34,730 nucleotides of DNA from Gnetum montanum (GCA_015680685.1 MNCI01011437.1:71103-105832), one strand, 5' to 3'. Shown: positions 19,775 through 30,492, counted from the stretch's first letter. A program made the numbers and translations. The notes: generated by a model not told the origin, from the sequence alone.

Positions 19775-22424
19775 GTGTTCACATGTCAGACACTCTGCAC
19801 ACTTAGCCCGAGATACACTCGGCACTTGTTAGCTAGCTCGTACGTTGCCCCGTCATACATCACCAAGGAATCATCCCAAAACTCCAACGCATGCGCCTTC
19901 ATAGTCCCCACACAAGAACAGTATAACTACATATGTGTGAAAATTCAGGTCAATCTTCCTATTGACCACATAGAACAGGAGGCAAAATGAAACTTCGAGC
20001 ACATATACATGGGAGGTCATGAATTTTCCCCCTCTGTATATGACATCATTCCCCTTTCTGATCCTCATCATAGGCTCATCTCCCAGCTCCTTCTAGCAAG
20101 GGGCCAAAACACACGGCGACCCAATGAGGAGCCCCAAAACCAACATGATGTAGATGACTTCGAGGCACACCCTTAGTCCCCATGCCTATGTGAACCCATC
20201 ACTCCATCCTCGCCTAGGATAGACAGCCACCCACCAAGCCTCAATGAACACACAAGCACCAGTATCCCAATAGAGATTACCCACCCCCATCTCCACCCAG
20301 TACATACCACACGTGCAAATGCATGGGGCCACTTTCACTACATCGACCTCGCACATCCAGGGTGTCACTTCATAGTTTGTGGCTAGGCAAGGAACCATAC
20401 CCCTTGTTCAACAACCCACTCACTTCAACGTGCCACACCCCACAACCACAACTCTGAACATCGCTCCACAGCAACAAATGACAACCCAACAACCTCCCCA
20501 ACCTACTAATCTGCCTACCGCTCAAGAGTGGGAAGAAGCAAAATAGATGATGCAAGCGTTAGTAGATGAGGTAAAGCAACTCAAAGATGACAACACTAAA
20601 CAAGTTAAAGTACTGGATTTCTACCGCGATGATCCAATTAGCTCTTCAGTGCCACCGTTAGCTTTACCCAAGGGAATCACACTGCGCTAGTTAACCAAGT
20701 ACAATGGGAAGGGAGATCCAAATGCACACTTAGTCACATTCCGATCAGAAACTCTATTGCTTCAAGCTTGGCCCCACGTAATCTTTCGAGTGTTCGCTAT
20801 GTCCTTAATGAGTGTAGCCTTAGACTGGTACCGAGCCTTGCCTCGTAACTCCATATCCTCTCTGGAGGATTTGTTACATCAGTTCGTTACCTGATTTAAG
20901 TACAACCTCAAGCCTAAAGCCACACTAGACACTCTGATATAGGTGAAACAAGCACCACTTGAGCCTGTGCAAAAGTTCATCCAACGATGGAGCGCAGCCC
21001 TTAACAAACTTCATGAGCCCATCCCTGAAACATATTTACTTACGATTCTGAAGGGAGCCGTGAATGACTTCATTAAGTCAAAACTATACTACCTAAGCGC
21101 TCAAACGTTGAGCCCAGCATTCACATAGATCAAGAACATTGAACAAGCTGCACAAACCAGCAATGACCCAGCCTATGTGGCTTACAAGAACCAACATGTT
21201 GCCAAACAAAAGGCAATAATGGAAACTATGGCCGCAAACACAAAAATAACCAACACCAGTACCAACCCACCTGCAACAACATGGGCCAACTTAAGGTCCA
21301 ATTTTCAACGTAAGGATCGCTCTAAGTACACATCACTACCTGCGTGACCTTCGGAACTACTAGAGCACCTCCTTAAAGCTGGGAAAATCCAATACAATGC
21401 TCGCCGTCGACATGACAGGTACTGCGAGTTACTGAGGAACCCCACCTTAGCAGCACCAAATGAGCCCCCGGTTCCACGACATTTCAAGTTAGACCAATTC
21501 TGTCACTACCACCAAATGTCCGGTCACAATACCGACACCTGTCATGCGTTAAAGGATGATCTACAAGAAATGATAGAATGGGGCCAACTAAACATCGATA
21601 CCCTGAATCAACCGAGCACAGACGATGCCCCCTATGTCATAAACTCCATTGGCATAGATAGTAAGCCTAAACCTATGCGGCAACCTTTTGTGATCCATGT
21701 GCCTCCCAGCAAGGCAATAATCCTCTCCACCTCCATGGGCAAGGGGCCTCCCATCATCATCAAGGCGCCACCTAGAGCACCGAAGATACCTTTTGTGGTC
21801 AAGGTACCACCACAGACGTCCGCTAAGACGTTAAACTGGCACAATTCACCAACGACAACCGTAAAGAAACCTTTCATCATCAAAGTGCCACAACAGGCTA
21901 GTCAAACAACAACAACACCTCCTAAACTCCCATTTGTCATAAAAGTGCCACCACGCGATGGCCCCTCACTTACCCTGAGCCCAACTGTAGGCAATGTCTC
22001 AACCTCTTCTCCCTTAAGAGTCAACCTTGCCAACAACACGGGTAAGAAAACCAACTGGCAACAGAAGAAAACGAACCAACAACAAACAACACTTGTAGCC
22101 GAAATAAAAGCCACATGCAGTACACAGCAACTGAACACTGGGGGCCCTACCCCTAATGTCAAACAAACTAAGCCCAAGCCCTCAACCCATATAGAGGCAA
22201 GTAACACAACATCCAACAACACGGACTTCGTAGCTACACTGGCCTAGGTGAAACAAACCCTCAAACAAAAGAACACAACCATGAGCTTGTATGACCTGGT
22301 CATGACATCATCGGCTCATCACGAAGCCTTAGCACAAACATTAGCATCCATTGCTATTATAGAGGACATCCCTGCTAACATGGAATCCATCCATGCAACG
22401 ATTTCACAACACACACCATAAGGA
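19775..22424 (+). pseudogene. gag: INNER gag (broken)
   Basis: This is the capsid/nucleocapsid gene. The start is uncertain; homology to OUTER gag is clear from about 19880 (FIVPTQEQYNYICVKIQVNL). The gag core is at about 20695-21125: NAHLVTFRSETLLL, ALDWYRALP, FIQRWSAALNKLHEP and GAVNDFIKSKLYYL. The nucleocapsid knuckle (FCHYHQMSGHNTDTC, 21498-21542) keeps all four ligands, unlike OUTER. After it, 21660-21960 encodes five copies of a P-F-V-I-K-V-P-P motif. A frame change lies between about 20170 and 20640. Stops include 19988, 20688, 20892 and 21126. Frame 21516-22247 is the longest intact piece. Confidence 0.85.
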
Positions 22425-23198
22425 TTGGGTACAAACACCTTAGCCTTTCGTGATGATGCAGTTAAATGTAACCCTGAACGAGGGGAAGTCACAATAGCTC
22501 CATTATCGATTAGTGTACGTGTTGGGCAATGTACCATTTGCAGAGTGCATGCTGATGATGGCGCGGCAACAAACGTAGTTCTATACTCCGTCATTGACAA
22601 ACTAGGCATGGAAGACGAGATCATACCAACAGAAAGCGCGTGTCTAAAATCCTTCAATGGATCATGTGTCATAGTTAAGGGCACAATCAACTTAGCCTTT
22701 GTGGCAGGAGAACAATTCCCCACCAGCGCAGAATTCACTGTCATAGAAGAGATGCCTATTTTCAACATGATTCTTGCTAGACCTTGGCTAGCACAACAAC
22801 GAGCCGTTTCCTCACCTATACATCAAGAAATTCACCTTCCATACAAAGGTGGACAAGTCATTATACATGACGATAACACTCCCTTTCAAGCTGATCACAA
22901 CATAGACATGTCATAGGTCTTGAAAGAGGAGCCTCTTGAAGCAACACCCACAAGAACAAACACAACACCTAGAGCTAAAATGCCTGAACGAGGGGTAAAA
23001 ACTGAAAGCCTCCCAGAGCAAACTAGCACACCTCTTAGACCATGTCCGATTAAGAAACAACCGCATAATCAAGACTCCCCTGTGGCCAAAGACACGTCTA
23101 ATCCCCGCCCACTCTTCTCCTTTGTTTGTTGTGCATATGTCACCTTAGTTTGTATTGTATTAGCTTACGCATTCTCTCATGGCCCGAAAAGGCCTTAA
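22425..23198 (+). pseudogene. pro: INNER protease with C-terminal tail
   Basis: The retropepsin core RVHADDGAATNVVLYSVIDK and then FNMILARPWLAQQR align with OUTER protease, again with D-D-G-A in place of D-S/T-G-A. A TAG at 22914 interrupts the frame, which continues through a Lys/Pro-rich tail to 23198. No RT follows. The final codons run into a GGCCCGAAAAGGCC palindrome that is a single unit of OUTER's 27-bp repeat. Confidence 0.8.
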
Positions 23199-23329
23199 AC
23201 TACCACCGTTTCACATTATCTTCTATTTATTGGTGCATTTTAGTTCATGTTTTCTACAGTTTCTATTTAATATTGTTTTCTCTAGTAGCTTTTATTTACA
23301 GGATCATACAGACGCACATCCATGCATCC

Positions 23330-23610
23330 ACATAGAGCAGTCCTGGCATCATGACTTAAAACTGATACCACAGAATGTCCTGGCGTCATGATGGTAAACT
23401 GACATCACAGAGCTCTGTCTGACATGACACTAAACTGTCACATTCATTCACCAGAGTCTGCTAAGACTATAAACTAGTTTGCCTCTTCATGGTCTGCCAA
23501 GACTAGAAACTGGCAATGTACCGTCCGCTACGACGATAAACTGGCAACGTCCAACGGGTTATGACGTAAAACTAACCCACTACAGTCTGCCAAGACCATA
23601 AAATGTCTAG
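23330..23610 (+). repeat. TAAACTGG-type degenerate repeats, INNER tail
   Basis: About eight units of 30-40 bp share GTCTGCCAAGAC-n-TAAAACTGGCA or variants. CCGTCCGCTACGACG with taaactggcaa at 23521-23548 closely matches units in OUTER at 30525-30560. Confidence 0.65.
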
Positions 23611-24109
23611 ATCATTTCTGGCACATTCATCTGCTACTGTAATTCATGACATTTCTTCATCAATGCCTGCTGCATCATTCATCACACCGGCTCTGACAAC
23701 ACTATTGCTGCCCATTCTGTTTGCCTTAAGTTTCACATGGTGCCTCCATTTGCATCAGTCACATTCATGTTTGAAGTGTTCGCTAACTCATTCACTTGTG
23801 GTTTTCTTGTCTTCTTCGAGTTGTGTTTGCAGGATGACACCCAGTGGTGCTCGTACATGGATACACTTCATCACGGTGACAAGGTGTCACATTGTTTCTG
23901 ACGCACGCAACTAGGTTAATCAATCTGGTCAAAAGTACATTCCCAATTTCCAATACATTTTCCATTTCCCCAACACTCTTATTTCCTTTCCTACCCAGTT
24001 ACAGTTCCCAGATACACCTAGTATACCCCAAAAATTTGAGCACACTGTTACATGCTATGACACTCTCAAGCAACTGCAACACACAATATGGCACATGAGC
24101 ATGAGTGAA

Positions 24110-24245
24110 AAATTGAAAGAAAGCTCTTTCCAAAAAACAAAGAGACACAAAAAAAAATAAAAAAAGAGTAAAAAAAATAAAAAAAAAATGAAAAAGAACA
24201 AAAAAGAAAAAAAAAGAAAAAGAAAAGAGCAAAGAGCAAAGAGCA
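24110..24245 (+). repeat. A-rich low-complexity block
   Basis: Poly(A) with interspersed G (aaaaaagaaaaagaaaag). Read on the minus strand it yields Phe/Leu-rich frames with no biological support. Confidence 0.85.
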
Positions 24246-24785
24246 AAATGAACCACTAGACCCTTGGCACTTCTCATAAGCCTCAGGCGGGAAGGCAGTT
24301 GTCTTGGAAACAAACACTCATGTCTCAAAAGCTCAAGTAACATCTCATTGCGTAGCTTTGGCTCTCCACCAATAGGTTTTCTTTACCACCAAATAAAGGG
24401 CATGTTCCTCCAGAGAACGTAACCCACCATCACATGGCCAACAAGTCCTCTTAAACACTAAACAAGAGTCTTGTTCCACCAAAGGACGCACATCTCATGC
24501 CTTGATCCTGAGTCTGCTAAACAATGGCTATTGACAAAGATCAGCATGACCCGTATACACACTAGAGCATCCCATTTACCATGCATAATCCCTTGATCAA
24601 GTCCCAATCCCAACAATTTTCATTTCCCTATCCAGCTACAAACTTCATTTCCCCAATCCCATGTACTACTGAACACGGTGCGATGACATCTGGCCAAGTG
24701 CCAAAGGATAATGTTTCTACCAAGTTTACTTGTGGTGTTTTGTACTTCTTTGTCAATGCCTCTTGGGTCAATTCCTCTAGACTTC

Positions 24786-24801
24786 AACAAAGAGGGGCCA
24801 A
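24786..24801 (+). promoter_or_regulatory. INNER polypurine tract
   Basis: CAACAAAGAGGGGCCAA directly precedes the 3' LTR TG at 24802 and is shared with OUTER. Confidence 0.8.
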
Positions 24802-25070
24802 TGAAACACCACAAAAATTTTGGCTAACACTTGTAGACAGAAATTAAGCTAAGTCATGTTGGTCCTTAGCATGACCAAGCTTGAAAGTCTCAAAAACAGC
24901 ATCAAACAAAGTCAAAGAAAGCAAGTAAAAGTTCCCTGAAACCCACAGAAGACTACCGTGACATTTGGTATCAAACCTGGGAAATTTTGAGCTCAAAATA
25001 CTTGGTTTTTACTAAGTATGTATCTTGTACAATGGCCTATACATGCCCAGCATATAGCCCAGCGTACAGA

Positions 25071-25760
25071 AACTTTCGAGGCTCAAAAACTCATCAAAAC
25101 ATGCTAAAGTGGAGTGTCTAGACCTCCTAAGACATTTCCCAAGGTCCCCATCAGCTCTCAGGTATTTGAAAATGGAATTTTGGTCTCCAAATTATGGTCT
25201 TTTCGTCTTATACGCCCAGCCTATACACCAGCGTATAGCCTAGCGTATAGCCTAGCGTACAGCAACTTTTGGGGCTCAAAAACTTATCAAAACATGCTAA
25301 ATTGGAGTGTCTAGACCCCCTAGAACCTTTCCCAAGGTCCCCAACAGCTCTCAAGCACTTGAAAATTGAATTTTGGGCTCCAAATGATGGTCTTTCAGTC
25401 CTATACGCCCAGCCTATATGCCAGCGTATAGCCCAGCGTACAACAATTTTTGGGGCTTAAAAACTCATCAAAACATGCTAAAGTTGAGTGTTTAGACCCC
25501 CTAGGACCTTTTCCAAGGTCCCCAGTAGCTCTCAAGCACTTGAAAATTGAATTTTAGGCTCCAAATGATGGTCTTTCTGTCCTATACGCCCAGCCTATAC
25601 GCCAGCGTATAGCCCAGCGTACAGCAACTTTCAGGGCTCAAAAACTCATCAAAACATGCTAAGGTGGAGTGTCTAGACCCCCCAAGACCTTCCCCAAGGT
25701 CCCTAGCAACTATCAGGCACCTAAAAATCAAATTTTGGACCTTAAAATGAAGCATTTTCA
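25071..25760 (+). repeat. 181-bp tandem repeat in INNER 3' LTR, four copies
   Basis: Units start at 25071, 25264, 25445 and 25626. Spacings are 193, 181 and 181 bp; the first has an extra tagcctagcgta. Confidence 0.85.
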
Positions 25761-26103
25761 TGTGTGTACGCTGGGTACATTTTGGTGTATGCTGAACTTG
25801 TACGCTGAGGTTGATGCTGAGTCTGTACACTGGGTTCATACGCCTAGCATTCATACGTTAGCATCCTATACGCTGGCATCCTCTACAATCAGCATCCACA
25901 ACATATACGCCCAGCGTATACGCTCAGCACATCAGGCGTATACACCCTGCACTCCCAGCGTATACGCCCTACGTATACGCCGCCCACAAGATACAGCGTA
26001 TACGCCCAGCGGATGTAACATGTTGTACACTTGTAAATTTTATATTTTCACACCTGGTCAATGCACCACGTGTCACCCAACCTGAGTCTAACGTGAAAAA
26101 CTG

Positions 26104-26111
26104 TATAAAAA
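26104..26111 (+). promoter_or_regulatory. TATA box, INNER 3' LTR
   Basis: TATAAAAA lies 27 bp before the poly(G) tract, matching the 5' LTR copy. Confidence 0.6.
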
Positions 26112-26130
26112 TCCCAATTTTTCATTAGAT

Positions 26131-26145
26131 GGGGGGGGGGGGGGG
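26131..26145 (+). repeat. poly(G), 15 G, INNER 3' LTR
   Basis: Same position as the 7-G run in the 5' LTR. The length differs although the flanks are nearly identical. Confidence 0.85.
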
Positions 26146-26717
26146 CAATTTTTGGAGCAAACCATCGAGAAAAATAGAGACACGGAGAACCAGAGTAGAG
26201 AACCTGGTATGCTGGACAACCCTGTACGTTGAGCATACAACCTCTATGTTGTGCCTACAGTGGACCAGCCCACAGCCACTCTTGCATTCACCGGGGCCTT
26301 TCGTCCACCTTGTGTCCAAGTCACAACTGCGTTAGACCAGTGCACTGTACTCTCATTCTGAAATGCCATTGTCATATTTTATTCCTAAAATTGTTTACAG
26401 TTCGCATTAATTGTTGCATGTTCATTGTTTACGCTATTTTACGCTTATGTTTATGCTATTTACGCTCTCTTTACATCAATTACGTTGTTTACGCTCTATT
26501 TCGCATCTCTCACGCTGTTTACGTATAACCCAGCATATAACACCTCGGTGTGCATTTGGGGAAATCCTTGCCTGATCCGCGTGCGGACCACCCAAGGTAC
26601 TCTGCCTTTGTTCATTCCAGCCCACCCTCAGGTGAAGGTAGGGTCTTCTGTGCATGTCCGGTGATCCCACGGTCTTTGTTTCCTTCCAGATGGAGACCGA
26701 CGATTTCGGACGGTACA

Positions 26718-26722
26718 CCAGT
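26718..26722. repeat. target site duplication, right copy (INNER)
   Basis: CCAGT directly follows LTR end GGTACA and pairs with CTAGT at 17275-17279. Confidence 0.75.
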
Positions 26723-26805
26723 CGCATTAATTACAGCCTGTACAAAATTTTTGAAAATCGATTATTTCGATACGCTAGATACGCCACGTTACATCTTTTA
26801 CCTTA

Positions 26806-26812
26806 CTTTATA
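26806..26812 (-). promoter_or_regulatory. candidate TATA box of the antisense gene
   Basis: The minus strand reads TCTATAAAGTA. Removing INNER, it lies about 186 bp upstream of the gene's ATG. This is position-based inference only. Confidence 0.35.
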
Positions 26813-27000
26813 GAATGTCTCACGCTAGCATCTAGGAAGCCTGGCTTGTCATTTTTCTTTGTTTCTCATGAATTACATGTATTTGTAATGGTCCACTAAG
26901 ACTTTAAACTGGAAGCTTCTCTAACACAGAATTCTAACTCTTATTGTTTCAATGGATCAACAGAAAAAAGAAATAGTATAACAACTTTCATTTTTGGTGT

Positions 27001-27027
27001 TTTCTCTTTTTTCTTCTTCTTTTGTAG
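27001..27027 (+). promoter_or_regulatory. splice acceptor before RT
   Basis: A pyrimidine run of about 25 bases ends in TGTAG. The following GAC is in phase with the whole pol frame (GAC AAT TAG CAA ATG GAC). An intron between protease and RT is known in Ogre elements. The donor was not identified. Confidence 0.6.
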
Positions 27028-27207
27028 GACAATTAGCAAATGGACGCAACCTTATCCGCACCCCTAACCTTGGCAGGCCTATACGGGGAGATTGTTAGAC
27101 AGCTTGATCATGCGTTGATAGGAACAGACCCTTCCGCTTGTGACGCGACCATAGCAACATCAGAAATATCTCCAGATTGACCAAAACATCTGGCCCAGAC
27201 TCTAGAC

Positions 27208-28317
27208 TTGGAGGATGGTGATGTGATCGAGGACCCCCTTGAGGAGATCCCTGTAGTTACGCACAAAGGTGAAAATCAAACTCTTAGAGTTAGTTCTCTT
27301 CTAGACCAACAGACGTGGAGTGGCATAATGCAAGTGCTCCAAAACAACGCTGCTGTATTTGCATGGTCATACGAAGACATGCCAGGATTAGACCCGAGAT
27401 TAATACAACATAACATAATTCTAGACCCATGCATCAAGGTAGTTAGATAGAAGGCACGAAAGATTAAACTAGAAATTGCACTAGCAGTGCGTAACGAAAT
27501 CACTAAGTTACATCAGGCTGGTTTTATTTGCGTGGTCGATTACTTAGATTGGGTGTCCAACATTGTGGTTGTCTCTAAGAAAATGAGGGGAATACGCATC
27601 TGCATAGACTTCCAAGATCTGAACAAGGTCACGAGTAAAGACAATTTCCCACTACTGAGTATCGACCAACTGATTGATACAACAGCTGGTCACCCGTTTC
27701 TGTCCTTTATGGATGGCTTTTCAGGTTACAATCAAATCCGTATTAACCCAGAACATTAATTGACCACAACATTCATGATGCCTTGGGGGACCTTCTATTA
27801 TACTATGATGCCTTTTGGGCTAAAAAATGCTGGAGCAATGTATGAACGAGCCATGACGTATATTTTTAGTGATTACCTCTTAGGAAAAGTGAACGACTAC
27901 GTAGATGACATAGCTGTCAAGTTTATAAAGTCGGAAGATCATCCAGAAGACCTAGAATTAACCCTTAAACGATGCCTCAAGTATGATCTATGGCTCAACC
28001 CAAAGAAGTGTGTATTTGGGGTCAAAACCGGACGCATGTTGGGGTTTGTGGTATCAGAAGTTGAAATTCGAGTTGACCCCGACAAAGTTAAAGCCATCGT
28101 TGATTTAACAGCACCAACAAACCTCAAGGAACTACATGGGTTGCAGGGCAGACTACAATTTATCAGGTGGTTCATTTCAAAGTTAACAGATAAATTATAT
28201 CCCATGCAGCATCTACTTAAGAAGGGTGTTAATTTTGAATGGACCGATGACTACCAACGTGCATTTGATAACCTAAAAAAGGAGCTACAACACTTACCAA
28301 TGGTTTTCCCACCATAA
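27208..28317 (+). pseudogene. OUTER reverse transcriptase domain
   Basis: Motifs in order: MPGLDPRLIQHNIIL, IRICIDFQDLNKV, FPLLSIDQLIDTTAGH, LSFMDGFSGYNQI, MMPFGLKNAGAMYERAM and the catalytic YVDD at 27898-27909. It is followed by the thumb/connection LHGLQGRLQFIRWFI. Stops at 27448, 27757 and 28315 interrupt it. Confidence 0.9.
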
Positions 28318-28764
28318 AGGGATCGACCTTTTTACATTTATCTAGCAAACTCAGACGTGTCTATAGTTGCGTTACTTTGCCAAAAAAGGAACGATGGGTC
28401 AGAAGCCCTTATCTACTATCTTAGTCACGCTCTATTTGCATATGAACCAAGGTATAATGAAGTAGAGTGTAATTGTTTGGCATTGGTTTTCGCACTTAAA
28501 AAATGTAGGCACTATCTCTTCCGCAGCTAGGTCAACATAATTTGCAAAAACAATGTTCTGTGAGCCATCTCAAACAACTTGTATGAGAGTAGTAGGATAG
28601 CTCGTTGGAAAGCTATCATAGTTGAATTCGATTTACATTATGTTGGCCAATCGTCGACTAAAGGTCAAGCTATAGCTAACTAGCTTGCAACATCATTTGT
28701 TAAAGACCAAGCTACGATAGAGCCAGAATTCCCAGATGAGCACGTACATAGTTTAAGCCCTGTA
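28318..28764 (+). pseudogene. OUTER first (gypsy-type) RNase H, degenerate
   Basis: FYIYLANSDVSIVALLCQKR, EALIYYLSHAL, RYNEVECNCLALVFALKKCR and IARWKAIIVEFDLHYVGQSS are typical. The expected TD-x-x-PL block reads ICKNNVL and the ADFLA block reads AIAN-stop-LA, so acidic residues are missing. In Tat elements this domain is often catalytically decayed while the second RNase H takes over. Confidence 0.75.
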
Positions 28765-29180
28765 TTGACAGGCCTCGAAGCTATGCTACACTTTGATGGA
28801 GCTTCGACTACTAGAGGTGGTAGTGCTGCCGTCATTATTACGCTCTCCCCTAAGGATGTGCATCCACTGGCTTACCGCCTGACCTTCCCTTGTACGAAAA
28901 ATATTGTAGAGTACGAGGGACTCCTCAGAGGATTGTTGATAGCCAGGGAACTCAACGTTCAACACCTAGCAATCTAAGGCGATTTGATGCTCATCATAAA
29001 TCAAATCACAAGAGTCTACGCCTGGAAAGCTATGCATTTACAGCCCTATTACGATATGGATAAAGATCTCTTGAAACAATTTGCGATGATCGATGCCCAA
29101 CACATGCCATGTAACGAAAACACTATGGCCGATGCATTGGCCACACTGGCGCTAAGCGTGCCACCACATTTGTTTGCCAC
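28765..29180 (+). pseudogene. OUTER archaeal-type RNase H
   Basis: LHFDGASTTRGGSAAVIIT (Asp at 28795), VEYEGLLRGL, GDLMLIINQI and NTMADALATLAL supply all four acidic positions (D, E, D, D). One stop lies at 28975, just before GDLML. A second RNase H between RNase H and integrase is the Tat hallmark. Confidence 0.85.
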
Positions 29181-29399
29181 CTGGCTCACTTTAATGATGG
29201 AATGTACAGACCTTGTTATTCAAGCGGCATCAATCTCTTCATTAAACACAAGAGGAATGTCGGAATGGTACGATAAAATTAAAACTTACCTTCTACATGG
29301 CGAACGACCGCATGAACTAACGCACGCACAGAAAGACGCAGTACGCAAGCATGTCAGGCAATACATCATTATTGGAGACAGTACTCTCTGTAGATGCTC

Positions 29400-30492
29400 T
29401 TTCAATGGAGTATTACTGACCTATGTTAATAATGACCAAGCAAAACGAATAGTTAGCGAAGTCCACGAGGGGCTATGTGGAGGACACATAGCCCCGTGAG
29501 CCATGGCTGCTAAAATCAGATGCCTAGGATATTACTGGCCATACATGGAAAAAGATTACCTTACCAAAGTTAAGATGTGTGACACGTGCCAACGTTACAC
29601 AAACCTAATACGCATATCACCAATAGAGTTACACACCACACAAATTACTTGCCCATTCCAACAATGGGGACTAGATATCATAGGTCCCATTGCACCTAAG
29701 TCTTCCACAGGACATAGTTTCATTATCACCACCATCGAGTATTTCACGAAGTGGGTTGAGGCTATCCCTTTATGGAAGATTACATCTCAACAGGTTTTTC
29801 ATTTCATCTTAGACAATATAGTGACCAGATTTGGACTTCCTATGACTATTGTGACCGACAATGGGCCATAATTTAGCAGTGCCAAAACCAAATCTTTTTG
29901 CGATAATCTTGGTATCAAGTAATCTTTTTCTTCACCTTATTACCCTCAAGAAAATGGTCAAGCAGAAGTAACAAACAAAGTAATTATCAATCTACTCAAG
30001 AAGATGCTCAGTAACAACAAGAAACGATGGCATGAAAAGATCCTCTACGTGTTATGGGCATATCGTACTACGTGCAGAACAACTACAGACATAACGCCCT
30101 ATAGCCTAGTGTATGGATCCGAAGCAGTGCTGCCCCTTGAATTACAGGTTTCTTCACTGTGGATGGTCCTTTCCATGATTATAAATGAGACTTAAAACAA
30201 CGAGTCCAGAATCGCGAATTTAGACTCAGTGGAGGAGAAGCGCATCCAGACACTTGATACCATCGAAAGATATCAGGAAAAGCAGAGACAGAAGCACCAA
30301 CATAATTTACATCAATGACCAATCAAGAAAGGAGATTTAGTTCTCAAGGCTATTTGTGAACCAGTAGGCAAATTCTCTGCAAACTGGGAAGGCCCTTTCC
30401 TGGTCATCGGCGCATACGGCAACGGAGCATTCAAGTTAGTAGATATCAACAGCAACGAGTTACCAAATCCTATGAAGTGGTACCACATCTAG
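29400..30492 (+). pseudogene. OUTER integrase
   Basis: The zinc-binding HHCC is visible: His in EVHEGLCGGH, Cys in KMCDTCQRY (29578-29589). Catalytic residues are Asp in WGLDIIGPI (29674), Asp in TDNGP (29857) and Glu in NGQAE (29965), with 35 residues between the last two. The C-terminal NWEGPFLV and GNGAFKLVDI form a GPY/F module. Six stops interrupt it. Confidence 0.88.

Larger units (their letters stand above)
23199..24785 (+). other. INNER post-protease region
   Basis: No pol domain is present. It holds a TAAACTGG-type repeat array (23330-23610), acceptor-like sites TTTATTTACAG|G at 23301 and TTGTGTTTGCAG|G at 23832, and an A-rich low-complexity block (24110-24245). Overall it resembles OUTER's post-integrase tail (30493-32051) more than any coding region. 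The open frames at 23603-23914 and 24581-24847 have no recognisable domain. Confidence 0.5.
17280..26717 (+). mobile_element. INNER: nested non-autonomous Tat-type element
   Basis: The 9438-bp element is bounded by LTRs (17280-19006 and 24802-26717) and a 5-bp target duplication. It carries a primer binding site, leader, gag, protease and polypurine tract but no RT, RNase H or integrase. LTR starts differ at about five of the first 120 bases, fewer than in OUTER, as nesting requires. It is related to OUTER: same TGAAACACC start, same polypurine tract (CAACAAAGAGGGGCCA), and homologous gag and protease. It would have needed pol proteins from a relative. Confidence 0.88.
24802..26717 (+). repeat. 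INNER 3' LTR
   Basis: The length is 1916 bp and it ends GGTACA. It exceeds the 5' LTR by 189 bp, explained mainly by a fourth 181-bp unit and a 12-bp local duplication (about 25227-25255). TATA is at 26104 and a 15-G run at 26131. Confidence 0.88.
26723..27027 (+). other. 3' end of presumed OUTER PR-RT intron
   Basis: This was contiguous with 17279 before INNER inserted. It has one TAAACTGG unit (about 26890-26915) and ends in a long pyrimidine tract and TTTTGTAG|GAC (AG at 27026-27027). It may also hold the promoter of the minus-strand gene (TATA at 26806). Confidence 0.55.
27028..30492 (+). pseudogene. pol: OUTER pol: RT, RNase H, aRNase H, integrase (14 stops, no frameshift)
   Basis: A single frame runs from the acceptor (or ATG 27040) to TAG 30490. 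Order: N-terminal linker, RT, first RNase H, archaeal-type RNase H, integrase with HHCC, DDE and a GPF module. In-frame stops start at 27034, 27178, 27448, 27757, 28315, 28528, 28561, 28681, 28975, 29497, 29869, 29920, 30193 and 30316. Several sit where the family has Gln, as in DNGPQF. The absence of any indel over about 3.4 kb contrasts with gag. The order and the double RNase H are diagnostic of the Tat clade. Confidence 0.9.

Noticed and set aside
24055-24343. Phe/Leu-rich minus-strand frames resembling membrane proteins
   Set aside because: They translate an A-rich low-complexity tract.
27028-30492. Endogenous pararetrovirus instead of a retrotransposon
   Set aside because: Integrase, LTRs, primer binding site and polypurine tract are present and no movement protein is seen.
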